A DNA stretch of 64,000 bases from Rhodamnia argentea (Eukaryota; Streptophyta; Magnoliopsida; Myrtales; Myrtaceae): the NCBI RefSeq assembly GCF_020921035.1, contig NC_063150.1, positions 35,883,826-35,947,825 on the forward strand, in the 5' to 3' direction. This document shows, piece by piece, positions 46,781 through 58,639 of the stretch; the first letter of the stretch is position 1, and the number at the start of each line of letters is the position of its first letter. The position numbers and the translations under genes were made by a program. Below the pieces are notes generated by a model, which saw only the letters and a list, made by a program, of their open reading frames with translations, searched no databases and had not been told where the DNA came from.

Positions 46781-48427
46781 GGTTTTTTTCAATTTAATTT
46801 TTTTTATAAAATATTTACAAAAATATTTTTTAAAAATAAATATTTATGGATTTGGGTATCTCGGCTTGGTTGCTTTAGGTTGGGCTGCCGCCGGCAAGCC
46901 CATCTCCTTTTTTTTTTATTATAAATTTCTTTTTTAAGTGTTTTAATTATTTATATTTATAATATTTTCATATTTTTTAACATGTTTATATTTATTTTAT
47001 TTATATTTTTTTGGGCTTATCTTTATAACATAATTAGTAATAATTAATACAAAAATTATTAAGATCTATAATTCATAAATAATGTTGTAATTATGTAATT
47101 AATTGAAAATATTCACATAAGGAAAATCCTCAATACCAAACGAAAAGAAACCCCAGCCGTAGTATAAAAAATAGAGCCCAAAAAAAATTTTTGGGGAAAA
47201 AGCCGGGTAATACGACATCCTGCTATGTTTTCTTGGGAACGGTTTTGAGAGAAAATCATTTTCCATTAGTCCAAGCATATATGTGTGTGTGTGAAAGAGA
47301 GAGAGAGAGAGATCTTAAGTACTATATAAACATTGCAATAACGCTTGTACAACACAAGATTCATCGGAAGAGTTTGAAGAGTGATGAAGAGAAATTTCGG
47401 AGAGTTCTTCCTTGGTTTAGGCGAAAATCGTAATACGGGTCTCTCCCTAGTTCATCAATTCCTCTTTCAACTAACTCTAGCATATTAAAAGCCATAATCA
47501 AGTGCCAATACGTCCAGTTGCTAGTGCTACAAATAAACCGCACCCAAAAAGTTGAAAAAAATAAACTAATTACATGATAATTCAAGAAATAAAAAACATG
47601 ATTAGCGATATGACTCTGATAATTCAAGGAAAACAGCATTTTTTACGGAAAAAGCCGGGCTTTTTTGTGTGGGAAAACAGCCGTTTCCTTGTCAATTTAA
47701 TTTTTTTCCCTTTCGATATTAAATGAACCCTCTCTTCTCATCTTTCAATCTTTTAGCGATCGAATTGCATAATTACAACATTATCTATATGAATATTTTA
47801 CCAATTTTATATTATGAATATTTTCAATTAATTTCATATATTGTTAAATATGTCTTGAATTTTATGTACGTTTATGACCCGACCCACATATTTTTGTGCG
47901 CCCAAAAGGGGAGGAAAAATTAAAATTTTGTCAGACGCGAAGAATTGGGCCAATAGGCCCTGGATAGCGAACAAATCTTTGCAAAAGATTTGGTGTGGTT
48001 TGGGGCAATGCCCCGAATTTTTTTTTTTGGCTCTATTTTTTATACGTGGTAGGGTTTCTTTTGTTTGGTATTGGGATTTTCCTTATGTGAATATTTTCAA
48101 TTAATTACATAATTACAACATTATTTATGAATTATAGATCTTAATAATTTTTTGTATTAATTATTACTAATTTGTTATAAAGATAAGTTTCGAAAAAAAT
48201 ATAAATAAAATAAATATAAACATGTTAAAAATACGAAAATATTATAAATATAAATAATTAAAACACTTAAAAAAGAAATTTATAAAAAAAAAAAAAAAAA
48301 GGAGATGGGCTTGCGTTTGGCGGCAGCCATGCTAGCCCACCAGGCCAGCCGCTCGGCGGCCCAACTGTCTAGCGAGGCCCAAATCCGTAAATATTTTTTT
48401 TTTAAAAATTAAATTGATAAAAAATCC
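46781..48427. mobile_element. Mutator-like element with about 430-bp terminal inverted repeats and a 10-bp TSD
   Basis: The left arm (46781 to about 47205) and the right arm (about 48005 to 48427) are inverted copies. The ends are GGTTTTTTTCAATTTAATTT and, inverted, GGATTTTTTATCAATTTAATTT. Further shared blocks include ATTTATGGATTTGGG, GGCGGCAGCC/GGCTGCCGCC, AAGCCCATCTCC, AACATGTTTATATTTATTTT and GAAAATATTCACATAAGGAAAATCC. CCATTTTACG is present exactly on both sides (46771-46780 and 48428-48437). Long inverted repeats with a 10-bp target duplication define a Mutator-like element. The 0.8-kb interior has a GTGTGT-GAGAGA microsatellite and small ORFs but no transposase, so it is non-autonomous; whether the interior is captured host DNA cannot be told from the sequence. 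Confidence 0.88.
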
Positions 48428-48672
48428 CCATTTTACGTTCTTTCTAGTGAAGGACAGCAAAGACCAAGGCCACATCCTCTCTTTCTTTCTCCGGCACCTC
48501 CCACCGCCTCCGCCTCCCCCCAAAGTCTTCCCCGGTCGTGGCTGCTGCTTAGGCCTGCTCTGGCACGTCGCATCCCCCAAGAGCCTCGCCAGTCGCAGCT
48601 GTTGGGTGCCAAGCCCACTCCGCCTCCGCCGTCGCCTCTTGAGCCCAATCGGCGGCTACGATTCATCAACTA

Positions 48673-48699
48673 ACTCTCTCTCTCTCTCTCTCTCTCTCA
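48673..48699 (+). repeat. (CT)n microsatellite
   Basis: A pure CT tract of about 26 bp follows a CT/CG-rich stretch. It lies 360 bp upstream of the dienelactone hydrolase relic and may have been in its leader or an intron. Confidence 0.8.
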
Positions 48700-49057
48700 G
48701 GCACTCATGATCACGCCGACGGGCCATGGACGGCGCCACATCCATGGCTGTTTCCTACGTGAAAGTGGTAGGCACAGATAATGGCTATTGGAATGTTTTC
48801 TCTGTTGATGTGGGGCTGCTTTTGGTTTTATTGTGGATGGAAGAATAATCGAGTATCAAAACCCTCTGTTTAGTAGAGCGTTGGATTAGCAGATTTTTGA
48901 CAAAAAGGAAGTGTTTGGTTTTTCTGAGTTCTGATGATAAGGTGACTATTCCTCTTGTAGTATATCATTCCCTTACAGTACATGGATTTGCCAAGTATTC
49001 TAACTTCACGTCAGATGAAAGAGGAAGATAATCCATTCGGCTTATTGTACTTTTTAG

Positions 49058-49251
49058 GCTGTCAAGACTTTAGAGGAGAAGCTGAATGCTTCTGGAGTCC
49101 CTCACGAGGTGCACATTTATCCGGGCAACGAGCACGAATGAACAGGTCTCCCGATGGTGCTAAGTGGAGGAAGATTACGGGAACGGAGGATGAAGATGAA
49201 GCTGCCGCCTAGCTTTGTGTGCCTCGCTTCAAGTCATGGATGTCCCCCCTA
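49058..49251 (+). pseudogene. Dienelactone hydrolase / carboxymethylenebutenolidase homologue, C-terminal exon relic
   Basis: After a splice-acceptor-like TTTTTAG the frame reads EEKLNASGVPHEVHIYPG, NEH, then (frame changed) MNRSPDGAKWRK, EDEDEAAA and RFKSWMS. This is the conserved C-terminus of plant dienelactone hydrolase family proteins, including the His-containing HIYPGNxHAF loop. The loop has lost four bases (only GAGCACGAATGAAC remains), which removes the Ala-Phe after the catalytic His and shifts the frame. A TAG replaces the Gln codon after EDEDEAAA. No earlier exon with the nucleophile elbow is recognisable upstream, where the Mutator-like element sits. The retained acceptor shows a genomic rather than a processed copy. 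Confidence 0.75.
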
Positions 49252-49902
49252 ACTGCAATCCATAGATGACTTATCTTTCATGTGTATGTGTGCATGCAGT
49301 ATGTTCGCATTACCAAGATGCTGCTTTAGATGCGTCATGGTGTCAATTGTGAGTATGCTCGTGGGCTGTGTAATTTGAGTCTACATGGTCTTTTATCACA
49401 TAGATAGTTTGAAAGTTTACCCCCTGCACTCAGTTCGATGGTTCAAATTCGTTCTCTGTGTTCCTTTGCCACATCGGAATGTGACGATTCATGAAAACTC
49501 CGTTTGCGATCCAATCACTTAATAATCTGCAATTTCAATTTTTTTCACACCTGAGGTCCGAGAGCTAAATTGACATTTTCCCCCCTTTTAGGCCCAAATA
49601 TGAGATAACCCTCATCATAAATCTATTATTTACAGTTGACGGATTGATCATTTAGTAGTACTCATTGGTAAAAAGAAACGTCTTTTTTCCGAAAGAATTG
49701 GAATGGGAAGAGTTTCTTTATGGACATAGTTTTAATTCATGAACTCCAACTTCAAGCATGAAATTTGGGTTTTGTCCAGACAATGAGAAAGAAAAAGAAT
49801 TATTCGTGTAACTTGACATAGTTTTAATTCACTGAAAGTAAGAGAGAGTGAGAAACAAAGTTTTCAATTCGATATATACCAAGACACTTGCGTTGTAATT
49901 TC

Positions 49903-50196
49903 TTAGTAACAAAATGGGCATTGGCAAAAGTTTCTTAAACTCAAAAGCACAATGAGCATGCTAATCAGCCCGGCCATAGTAGACATCGCTAGCCCCAAGA
50001 GATCAACGCGAGTGTAGATCTTGTGATCGATCTCCCCGTCGGAAACAACCCTGCATTTGGAGCCATGCATGGCGTATGAGCATTGGAGGCAGAGGCGGAG
50101 GGGCTTGAGACCCTGCGGCTGCAATCGGTGGAGCCCTTGGGGGAGGCAACGTGCCAGAGGCAGATTTGAGTAGTAGCCGCAATTAGGGGTAAGCAT
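49903..50196 (-). other. Unrecognised ORF with a C-terminal hydrophobic helix
   Basis: A 97-codon minus-strand ORF is unusually GC-rich and gene-like between 49,960 and 50,180 (PQGLHRLQPQGLKPLRLC, then VDLLGLAMSTMAGL, then a Leu/Ile/Val-rich helix and a Cys-rich CQCPFC end). The composition looks like coding DNA and not a repeat, but I do not recognise the family. It could be the last exon of a decayed gene. The stretch 49,252-49,900 before it is AT-rich and empty. Confidence 0.35.
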
Positions 50197-50459
50197 GGGC
50201 CGGGTGGGTAGGGTCTAGATCTAGACCTTGAAACCGATCATATTATAACCGGTTCCTAGTTTTTGGAACCGAGAACCTACCCTATTTGTCCTAGAACTTG
50301 TCTTGAGAAAAGGGAAAGTTAAAAGATTTTTCGGTTCGATAGTTCTTCCCAAAGATCGAATCTAAAAAACCCGTTTTCCCTTTATTTCTTTTTTTTATTA
50401 TTTATTTCATTTTTTCCATCGAAATAATATTAGTATTGATGAAATGATATGATTGTGTA

Positions 50460-50493
<34 letters not shown>

Positions 50494-51082
50494 CGTGATG
50501 GCCATGGGAAACACGAATCCGAGGAGGTGAGATAAGGTTGGCAAGCCGGATAACGGGTTTTTTTTTTTTTTTTCAAAATAGAAGCTACAAACCGGTTTTA
50601 AAATGATGACAACTGGTCTTGTCTAACGGAAAATTTGTTTCTATTTTCAATTTTAGTTTTTATTTTTTTTCCAAAGACGGTTTGAAAATCTAATAAAATG
50701 TATATATTTTCTAACCCTTTTTTTTGTGTGTGTGACGAACGTTATTTTTATAGTAGTAAGATCTAGAAATTTCATGGAATCCCCTAGGGGCATATGATGG
50801 CCTTTAGGTGGATATATAGTTTCTACCAGAAGCAAAAATGTGATCGGCAGATGCGACTAGCGAAGGCTTTGGGAGAGGCAGAGGCAGAGGCGGAGGAGAG
50901 ACTTGTTGGAGAAAGGGAAAGTTAAAAAGATGTGTCGTCGATGTTCTTCCCAAAGATAGAATGTAAAAAGAGAGTTTTAAGCGGGAGTTCAAATTTGAGC
51001 ATTTATTGTTCTTGTCCCTTTTCACTCTTCCAGCTAAGGAGGGAGAAAAAGAAAGCAAACAGTTTTTTTTTTTTTTTATAAT
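50197..51082. other. Repeat-rich spacer with GA tract
   Basis: 50,205-50,360 belongs to the GGAACC/GGTTCC dispersed repeat (TTATAACCGGTTCCTAG, GGAACCGAGAACCTACCC). A (GA)n tract lies at 50,460-50,493. No gene is recognised. Confidence 0.5.
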
Positions 51083-51197
51083 GTTCCAAACAGCCCACGT
51101 CATCGGACATGTGTCATTATTTGAGTGGAGCAATCATGCCACGTGAGCTGATAACATGGTGTCCGCTAACCACCGAATAATTTCTCCTTATTTTTAC
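51083..51197 (-). repeat. Dispersed repeat, inverted partner of 46520-46640
   Basis: The minus strand reads GAGAAATTATTCGGTGGTTAG, ACCATGTTATCAGCTCACGT, AATAATGACACATGTCC and GACGTGGGCTG, matching the plus-strand copy at 46.5 kb unit by unit. Confidence 0.7.
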
Positions 51198-53287
51198 CAT
51201 TTCTCATTTGACCTTTAGGGCTGATTCTGTTCGGTCCTTCCTGCGTATAAAGTTGGGCTCAAATTCCTTTTGGACCTTGAGTTTCATTTCCACTTGTAAA
51301 ATTTAGGAAAAGAAAAGCTTTCAATGGGCTTGCATTTGGGCTTGGGTTGGGCTTTTTACACAGTGGGGAAGGGCTTATCTTACTTTAATGGGCCATGTTT
51401 TCACGCGAAAACGACTTTTCATTTCACTCTGTTCTTCGTGATTGTTTGTTGTCCATTGAAAAATTTTATTGCATGTCGAGCGCTGAAGCGGAGTCCTTTT
51501 CGAAAAAAAGAAAGGAATAAAGAAAATAAATTTTTTTTTTCATGAATTGCGCGTAGAGATGTCTATAACACACAAAGAGTTAATGATCTCTCATAGTTAA
51601 TCGATTTGATATGTAGATCATCGATCATCTTAAGTAAGTCGTGTCTTGAATTTTTGTCAATGGCGCTTCCCATATCAGACAAGTTTCCTTCAAAAGATCA
51701 AAGAAAAAGACTATGCTCAACATCTAATCACTCATCTCTTTAATGGTGACGAGAAGTACATTTTATGATTTTAATGATAAATTGTTGCGAATAACCAAAT
51801 ATTTTTTTGACATATAAATGTTAAAAATACAAATTCATAGGAAAAATTGGACTGGAATCTTTCCGTATAACTGTTCTCAACATCTAGAAAGTTTTTGAGA
51901 GGTTCTTGATAAAGGTCGAGTAGATTGAATCGCTGTGAACGGATATTTGAAATCAATATCGCATATCTATTACGACGCCTATGTACGTACCTACGTACTT
52001 AAGTTTGTGATAGGCTTAAAATGGTAGTGGTCATGCTGGCCAAAGAAGTCACGATTGAATGAGGAGTGTCCAATTTTGAGTAGTTGAAAAAAAAAAAGAA
52101 TGCAAAGCAAATGAAGATGTATCAAAAGAAGTACACACAAGAGAAGACGCAAAGTACTTTTTGCCGGCACTAGGATGGTCCCATTTATTGCATCTCATGG
52201 GACATCATGGACTAATGAAACACAACATAGTGTGGTGTCTTAGACGTGCATCCATCAAAGTTTCAAGACAAAATCTACGTTATCCGTGTTAGGATGTACA
52301 ATCTAAAAGCTTATATGTGGAACAATACTTCAACATCATCTTTCACGTGCAAGTTGGAAGATTAGGAGTGGCACGTCCCACATATGTAAAAAGGATATCA
52401 TTAGCTATAATATCATGTTAGAATGTCTAACCCAAAATGTTAAATTAATAGATGGAGGGATATTTTGTGAATATAAAGAATATATATGACCCGTTGTTAA
52501 GCGACTATAGACAACATCTCAACAATGCAATTTGCAATCACGTTAATCACGTTCCTTACATAATATCATGTCAATTCAGAGTGTCTTTATTTTCACACCA
52601 TCTGCATTCATGTTAGTTAATACCCGATAATTAAGAATACTTAACCGACTATTGATAAAAACTTCAACACGTCAGGTGATTTAAGCGTGAGACGATTTAC
52701 TTTTCATATTAAAATCTGGTGACCGATACTTAAGCACGTGTTTGATTACCACAAAGTCCTTCTCAACAGTGATGTCTGCTACAAAATAATTGCTGCTGTT
52801 TGCATTTATGGTGCAACCGTCTTTGGGTCGTCTCTTTGTGTAAGCAGCTTCTGCATGTCTAACCCTCTTTCGTTCTGTCAACCTATATATACTACAGTCA
52901 CAGAGAGTTCATAGCATTGTTAAAAAGTTTTCATCGTCGTAACGTTGTATCTTCACTGCTTACAACGAAAGGAAAGGTAATAATAAAATAAAATAAAAAA
53001 ACAAAAGACAAAAAGAAGCTGTACTCTTCAGTCCTCAGGCTCCACGCAGGAAAATTAATTGTCTTTCCTTAGTCATCCAACAAAAGGGCATTGAGTATAC
53101 TTTTTACCAACACTTTGCTCCAAGAGTCTCAGGTTTCCTTACTAATGAAAGGAAAAAGGATCGTACTGCTTAGCAAAACAACATGTTTAGAGCTATCGGA
53201 TCGCATTGATTATCTCAACGGCTTGGTTTTAGCCTCGCGAATAGGAGGCCTGCCATTACGAGGTAAGGACTTGAAGTGTGTGTATGG
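51198..53287. other. Intergenic, nothing recognised
   Basis: AT-rich. ORFs up to 83 codons (for example 53,091-53,342, which runs into the next foldback element) show no domain. Confidence 0.5.
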
Positions 53288-53296
53288 GTTATCGTT

Positions 53297-53930
53297 AGAG
53301 AAAATTATGCAAGAAGCCCTAAACTTATCTTACTTTTGCTAATGCAGTCCTAAACCCTTTAATTTTGCCAATTCAATTCTAAATCTTTTCACGTTTTGCT
53401 AATTTAGTTCTAAATCTTTTTATATTTTGCCAATTGAGTCCATCATACCAACTTTGGCCGGAAATCGCTGATGTGGACATTGGCCATCCCGCATGGCGTG
53501 ACCGGTGTTGACATAAATAAAATTTATTAATATTTTATTTTTTTTTATTTTTTTCATTTTTCATTTTCATTTTTTCCTTTTTTTTTTTGGAAGTGAGGGT
53601 TGCGATGCCCTAGCCTGCTGTAGGAGAGGGCATCATAGCCCTCGCTAGCCACTTCTAGAAAAAAATAAAAAAAAAATAAAAGAAAAGGAAAAAATAAAAA
53701 GTAATAATTTTTTTTAAAATATCAAAATATTTTAAAAAATTATCCACGTCAGCCCGACCGTGCCACATAGAATGACCGAGGTTCATGTTAGTGATTTTTG
53801 ACCAAAATTGGCCAGGTGGACTCAATTGACAAAACGTGAAAATGTTTAAGACTCAATTGATAAAATTAAAGGATTTATGACTGAATTGACAAAAGTATAT
53901 TATGTTTAGGATTTTCTGGATAATTTTCCC
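53297..53930. mobile_element. Foldback family 1, copy F, with 9-bp TSD
   Basis: A 634-bp foldback element. The left arm AGAGAAAATTATGCAAGAAG with CCTAAACTTATCTTACTTTTGC is matched by the inverted right arm GGGAAAATTATCCAGAAAAT with CCTAAACATAATATACTTTTG. The core is GC-rich (GAGGGTTGCGATGCCCTAGC; GAGGGCATCATAGCCCTCGC). It is flanked by GTTATCGTT (53288-53296) and GTTATCATT (53931-53939), a 9-bp duplication with one change. Confidence 0.82.
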
Positions 53931-53939
53931 GTTATCATT

Positions 53940-56900
53940 GTTACAGTTTTCTGACTACAGATGTATTTCATAAGTCTGTGGAGTATCATGTTCTGGCATT
54001 GTTTCAACCAAGAAAGGATTTGCTTGTATGCATCCCCTTGTTTTTTTTTTTTTGGCCGGGTATGCATTCCCTTGTTGGGTTACTTGTCTTTGGTCATTTT
54101 TACTCTTTCTTATGTTATAACATGCATGGGTTTATTTCTAAATGACACTTAATTCGATAGTCTCCCCACCCTGATCCAAAACCTAGATGTACAGACCAAG
54201 AATACAATCAATCTGGTCCAAGAAAGGCTAAAACAATCTGAGATGAATCAAGAACAAATGCTTTGGAGGAGTGCAAGTATCTAATTTTTCACAATCTGCA
54301 GCTATAATTAAATGCCAAAAACAGATGTTAAGCCTATTAAAATATCAGTATATTCCTAAGAAAACATTTTGGGAAAATATGAAAAACGAACACCATTTTT
54401 TATCCAATGACTTTTATTTTTTCAAATACATTTGACATACCTCTAAACTAAATACCACATTAAAAAGACCAAATTGTCCCTCCTTGCAAACTCATATTAA
54501 CATCTTTGCTTAGGGCCTAAGTGATTTTATTTTGAGTGTTTTCAGTAGTTGTGAGAATTGAGAATTTGGGGATGAGCATCTTTGGAAAGAACATGACATT
54601 TCGTAAATAGGCACTCATGAATAATTGATGTGAAAGTGCAAAATGGTATCCAAAGGTAAAAAAATCATGTTCATTTTTGGTATTTTCTAAAGTAAAGATA
54701 TGTTAATATTTTCCCGAAAATTCTTTTTACATTAAATTATCAATTCGATAAGTTTTTTGAATGCCACTCTATATGACATTCTCCATGCCAAGGCTGCTGC
54801 ATATAGATTTTTTTTTTTTTGGTGGGACATCCTTCTGACTCTCACATGAATCCAATTTTTTTTGCATCTAGGAAAGCCGTATTTTTCAACAGTGTCTTTA
54901 TCATTTGATCTAATAGCCTTTCGCTAGATAGGAACAAATTTGACAAATGTTGATAACTCTCTGATGAGTATTCTGACCTAAAGATCCACTAGATAATAAG
55001 CTATTTATTCTAAGCCAATTCTAGGGATAAATCAATAAATTGGAGTCCTTTTTCTAGCGTTTACATGATAATTGAGGTGCTGATTATTACGTCATTGCAC
55101 TGATCTTGAGATGTGGATCTTCCAACACACACTAGCATGAGATACTTCTTATGTTCAAACCAAGTTTGAAACCAAAACTCTCATCAGGAGGATAGATAAG
55201 GGATTCAGGTGAGATCTAGTATAGATTCAACTTTCTATTCATTGTTGGGATCCGGGTGGTCGTAGGAGGACCACCACGACTCCTCTCTTATTGAGATCTA
55301 TACATCCCTTATCAATGTATGGACATCTATCCTTTGGGGCTCCATGAGAAAATAAAATAAAGCACCTAATAGTGTATCTTCACTAATAAAAAACTATGAT
55401 CGCACCTTCCATTTTGGGGGTGATAGAGCGATCATTCCATTGCAGCAAATTTTTTCATGCTTTTTCCAAAGGTCCGGAAAAAACGACAATAAATAAGATT
55501 TTCTTAATCCTCCCTTCTTGAAAGGAAGAAAGTGAAATTGCTTTTCCTTTCTATAGGGATTAGGAGGTTAGATCTAACGACACCGAATGTCCGGATCTCT
55601 CTCTTAGAGCAATCAATGTATAATTTGTCTTTTTTTTTTTTAATTTTCACCATCAATCAAGCTAAGTCTAATTAATAATCTTTTCAACCAAAGAGAGAAA
55701 AGAAAAAACAAGTAATCTTCATTGGTTTGGGGATGTTCTCTAGGGTTCGAGAGAAAATTTACCTTTGGGGTAGATTTTTTCCAAGGTCCATTTCGAGACC
55801 CAACAAGAGAGAGGTTCCCTTTTCTTGCTCTTTTCCCATTAATGGAGAAGTTGAAATTCTCCACGCATGTAAGCCCAGTCACTATGTTAGTACTGACTCT
55901 TGTGGGAGCCAAGAAGAGGTGTTGAATCTCACGACCCTTCGTTTTCTCCACTTTTGAATGCTCCGGCATGGGTGTCAGATCTGAATCAATCCTCCTCGTA
56001 GTTACAAGCTAACCCCTTTTTCCATCACATTCAATTAATTGATAAAGCAACGTCTCTTCGTCTTTTGACAAGAGGTATGTGTGATCCCTACCCTCCCCCC
56101 TCCTCCTGTTTCCATTTGGATAATCTTTCTCGATCTGGTAATTCCATTATTAGTTCCTGGAAAAAGCAAGAAACTGAAACCCTAGCTCCTCTGTTCACCA
56201 GCTAATTGATCATGGAGTTTCCGTGTTTACATGCATAGGCTTCAACCCTAATTGGCAGATGCTTATTTGCTCTAAAGTTCAATTAACAGAAGATGCTAAC
56301 AATTTCCTTTTCAACGCCTATTTTTTTTAACACAACTAATGTATTGATTAGTCAGCCTAATTCACATAAGCATGCTAGCAGCGCGGCGTCAACTACACGG
56401 ATAACTTTCAAAGTTGACATTAAAAAGTGCATCACATCTGTGCCTTCCATTGAGATGACATGGAATAATTAGCGAGTTATGCCAAAAACGACTACTTTCC
56501 TAGAAATTGTCTCTGAAAATGCTAAAGCGAAAACTCGTTACACATTAATTGGTTACTTTCTGCACCATAAATTTACTGCGGGGTTCTTTTCACAAAATGA
56601 AGGAAAGTAGCAACTGTGTGTTGATTACGCTGGCGGGCATCGATTTGTATTTGTACCACCGGACTTCCATAACCATGTTTAAATTGAGAGCTTCGAGTCA
56701 GAAATTAAGGGACTTCATCATGTCCGGTCTCTCTACCTACATTCAAGATTTTGCGAATAACTTCAGTTTTTCTGGCCTACCACATCTTATTTACTTGGAC
56801 GGTCCTGCTCTGTGGTGTTCGTACCTCAACGTGGTGATTTTTGATAGGTAGACTTGTCATATCTACATGTAGCTTTCTAGCCTATGAAGTTTGCTCACCG

Positions 56901-57114
56901 ATGTAATCTTAGATTCATATATAATAGTTAACCATGGTCCACAGAAGTTATTTAGCTTTACAAGTAGAGTAGATCAGTGTTTTATTTTCAATTATATGAT
57001 ACAAATGTTTAACTTAATAATATTCTATGGACTTCAAAATTATTTTTTTTGTTTAATGTGGTTTCTTTGCTCCTTTCCTTTTAACATTTTTATAGTCTAG
57101 GTATATTGAACATT
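53940..57114. other. Intergenic, nothing recognised
   Basis: About 3.2 kb of AT-rich DNA. ORFs of 100-109 codons (55,640-55,969 minus; 56,549-56,851 plus) have no recognised domain. Around 55,150-55,330 there is a slightly GC-richer segment with GGTGGTCGTAGGAGGACCACC (palindromic), perhaps an old foldback core. Confidence 0.45.
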
Positions 57115-57262
57115 TCCTTTTATGTCTATTACAAATTAAAAGTTTAGGGATGACATTGCATCTGAACCAAAATTCAAGGATCACATTACAATAATTAAAA
57201 ATGCAGGGACGAAATTGCACATTAGACCAAAGTTTAGGGACCGTTTGTGCTATCATCATATT
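57115..57262. repeat. Foldback family 3, truncated arm (copy C)
   Basis: AATTAAAAGTTTAGGGATGA then CATTGCAT, AATTAAAAATGCAGGGACGA and CCAAAGTTTAGGGACCGTTT form three degenerate units matching one arm of family 3. Confidence 0.55.
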
Positions 57263-58639
57263 TTTCCCAAAAAAGAAAGGAAATTGCACAGGTATGACTT
57301 GGCTTGATGGCTAACAGGAGTTGCAGTTAATTCCAACATTATTAAGCGTGTTGTGAGGACCAAAAATGCTCTGTGGGATGCATATGGCCAAGATTTTATT
57401 GCAATCGATAATTGTTGGTTAGCCTCAGGATCTTAGCATCTTTCATTTGCACCATGAAAGTTTAACTAGATTGCATTTCTAAATTCCTTTGCACAATAAG
57501 AGTCCTTAATTTTGGAAATTTAATAAAATATCAAGAGCATTTACAAGATTAATAATTTCCTTTTTTGAAGTTCACGATCTAGTAACGATCCGAACTTGTC
57601 ATAGACAACATACGAATGTGACAATCCGGTCGATAGAAGAAGAAGGCGAATGTGATCTCTAACACGGGTCAGATTAGATCAAAACCCTAAAGAAGATTTT
57701 CCCATTCAACAGATCAAATATCTAAGGCCTAAGGGGTTAGTTCGATAGAGGCAAGAACCCTACTCAAGAGATCACATGCATATAAAGCCCAGGACACAAA
57801 AAGTATGTTAATTATTGCACATAATGTTGGTAAGAAAATAAAGAAAACTGAGACCCACGAAAATGTTTCCAGCTGGTATTCGCGAAAATGACAAAAGTGG
57901 CAGGTAGCTAGTACCCCCATTTTTTTTTAGGGGGAAAATGCAAAATTTTCATCCTTATATTCAACCAAAACCACAATAAAAAAAAAAGATAAAAAGAAAT
58001 TCAATGTCACGAACTACATGGTTACTTCTCAGGCTCACAATCATGGAGAGTGACTTCACGTATTTCGTTTGGTTTACTGTACAAGGATTGCAAACAAATT
58101 CAGGCTTCACCACACATGTTTCCGAGAATGCCCGAAATCGAAACCCTAGGGAATGATTGCGTTGTGTGCATGCGCATGTCTTCGCACACCCAATACAATT
58201 TAATACCAACATACGAAAGTCTCCATAATTCATATTCAGGACACTTGGGAAAAGATCCTCCCAAAAGAGAGAAGAAAAGAAGAAGAAAAACTTGTAGAGA
58301 TTTGCCCGGCTAAGAGATTTTGATTTATATATGGAGACTCAATCAATCACATTTTACGAAATCATGTTAGATCCGTACACGACTCTACCAAAAGTATCAT
58401 AGACGATGTCGGAAATGGGCGGTGAAGTATCTTTTTTATGCATGATAAGAAGTTGGCTTACTTAACTAAAAGTTCTTGCAGAAACTTCCCAAACCCTAAT
58501 AGGGCATCAACTCTGATATCTCCTTGAACTAAAACCATGATTTAGTATGAACAAGGACCAAGATAAACTACACATCTTTCGCCTTAAGGAAACAGAAGGA
58601 AGAGAGAAAAGGGACAAAATATATGTCATACATGATTTC
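57263..58639. other. Intergenic, nothing recognised
   Basis: No credible coding region or repeat structure. Confidence 0.45.
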
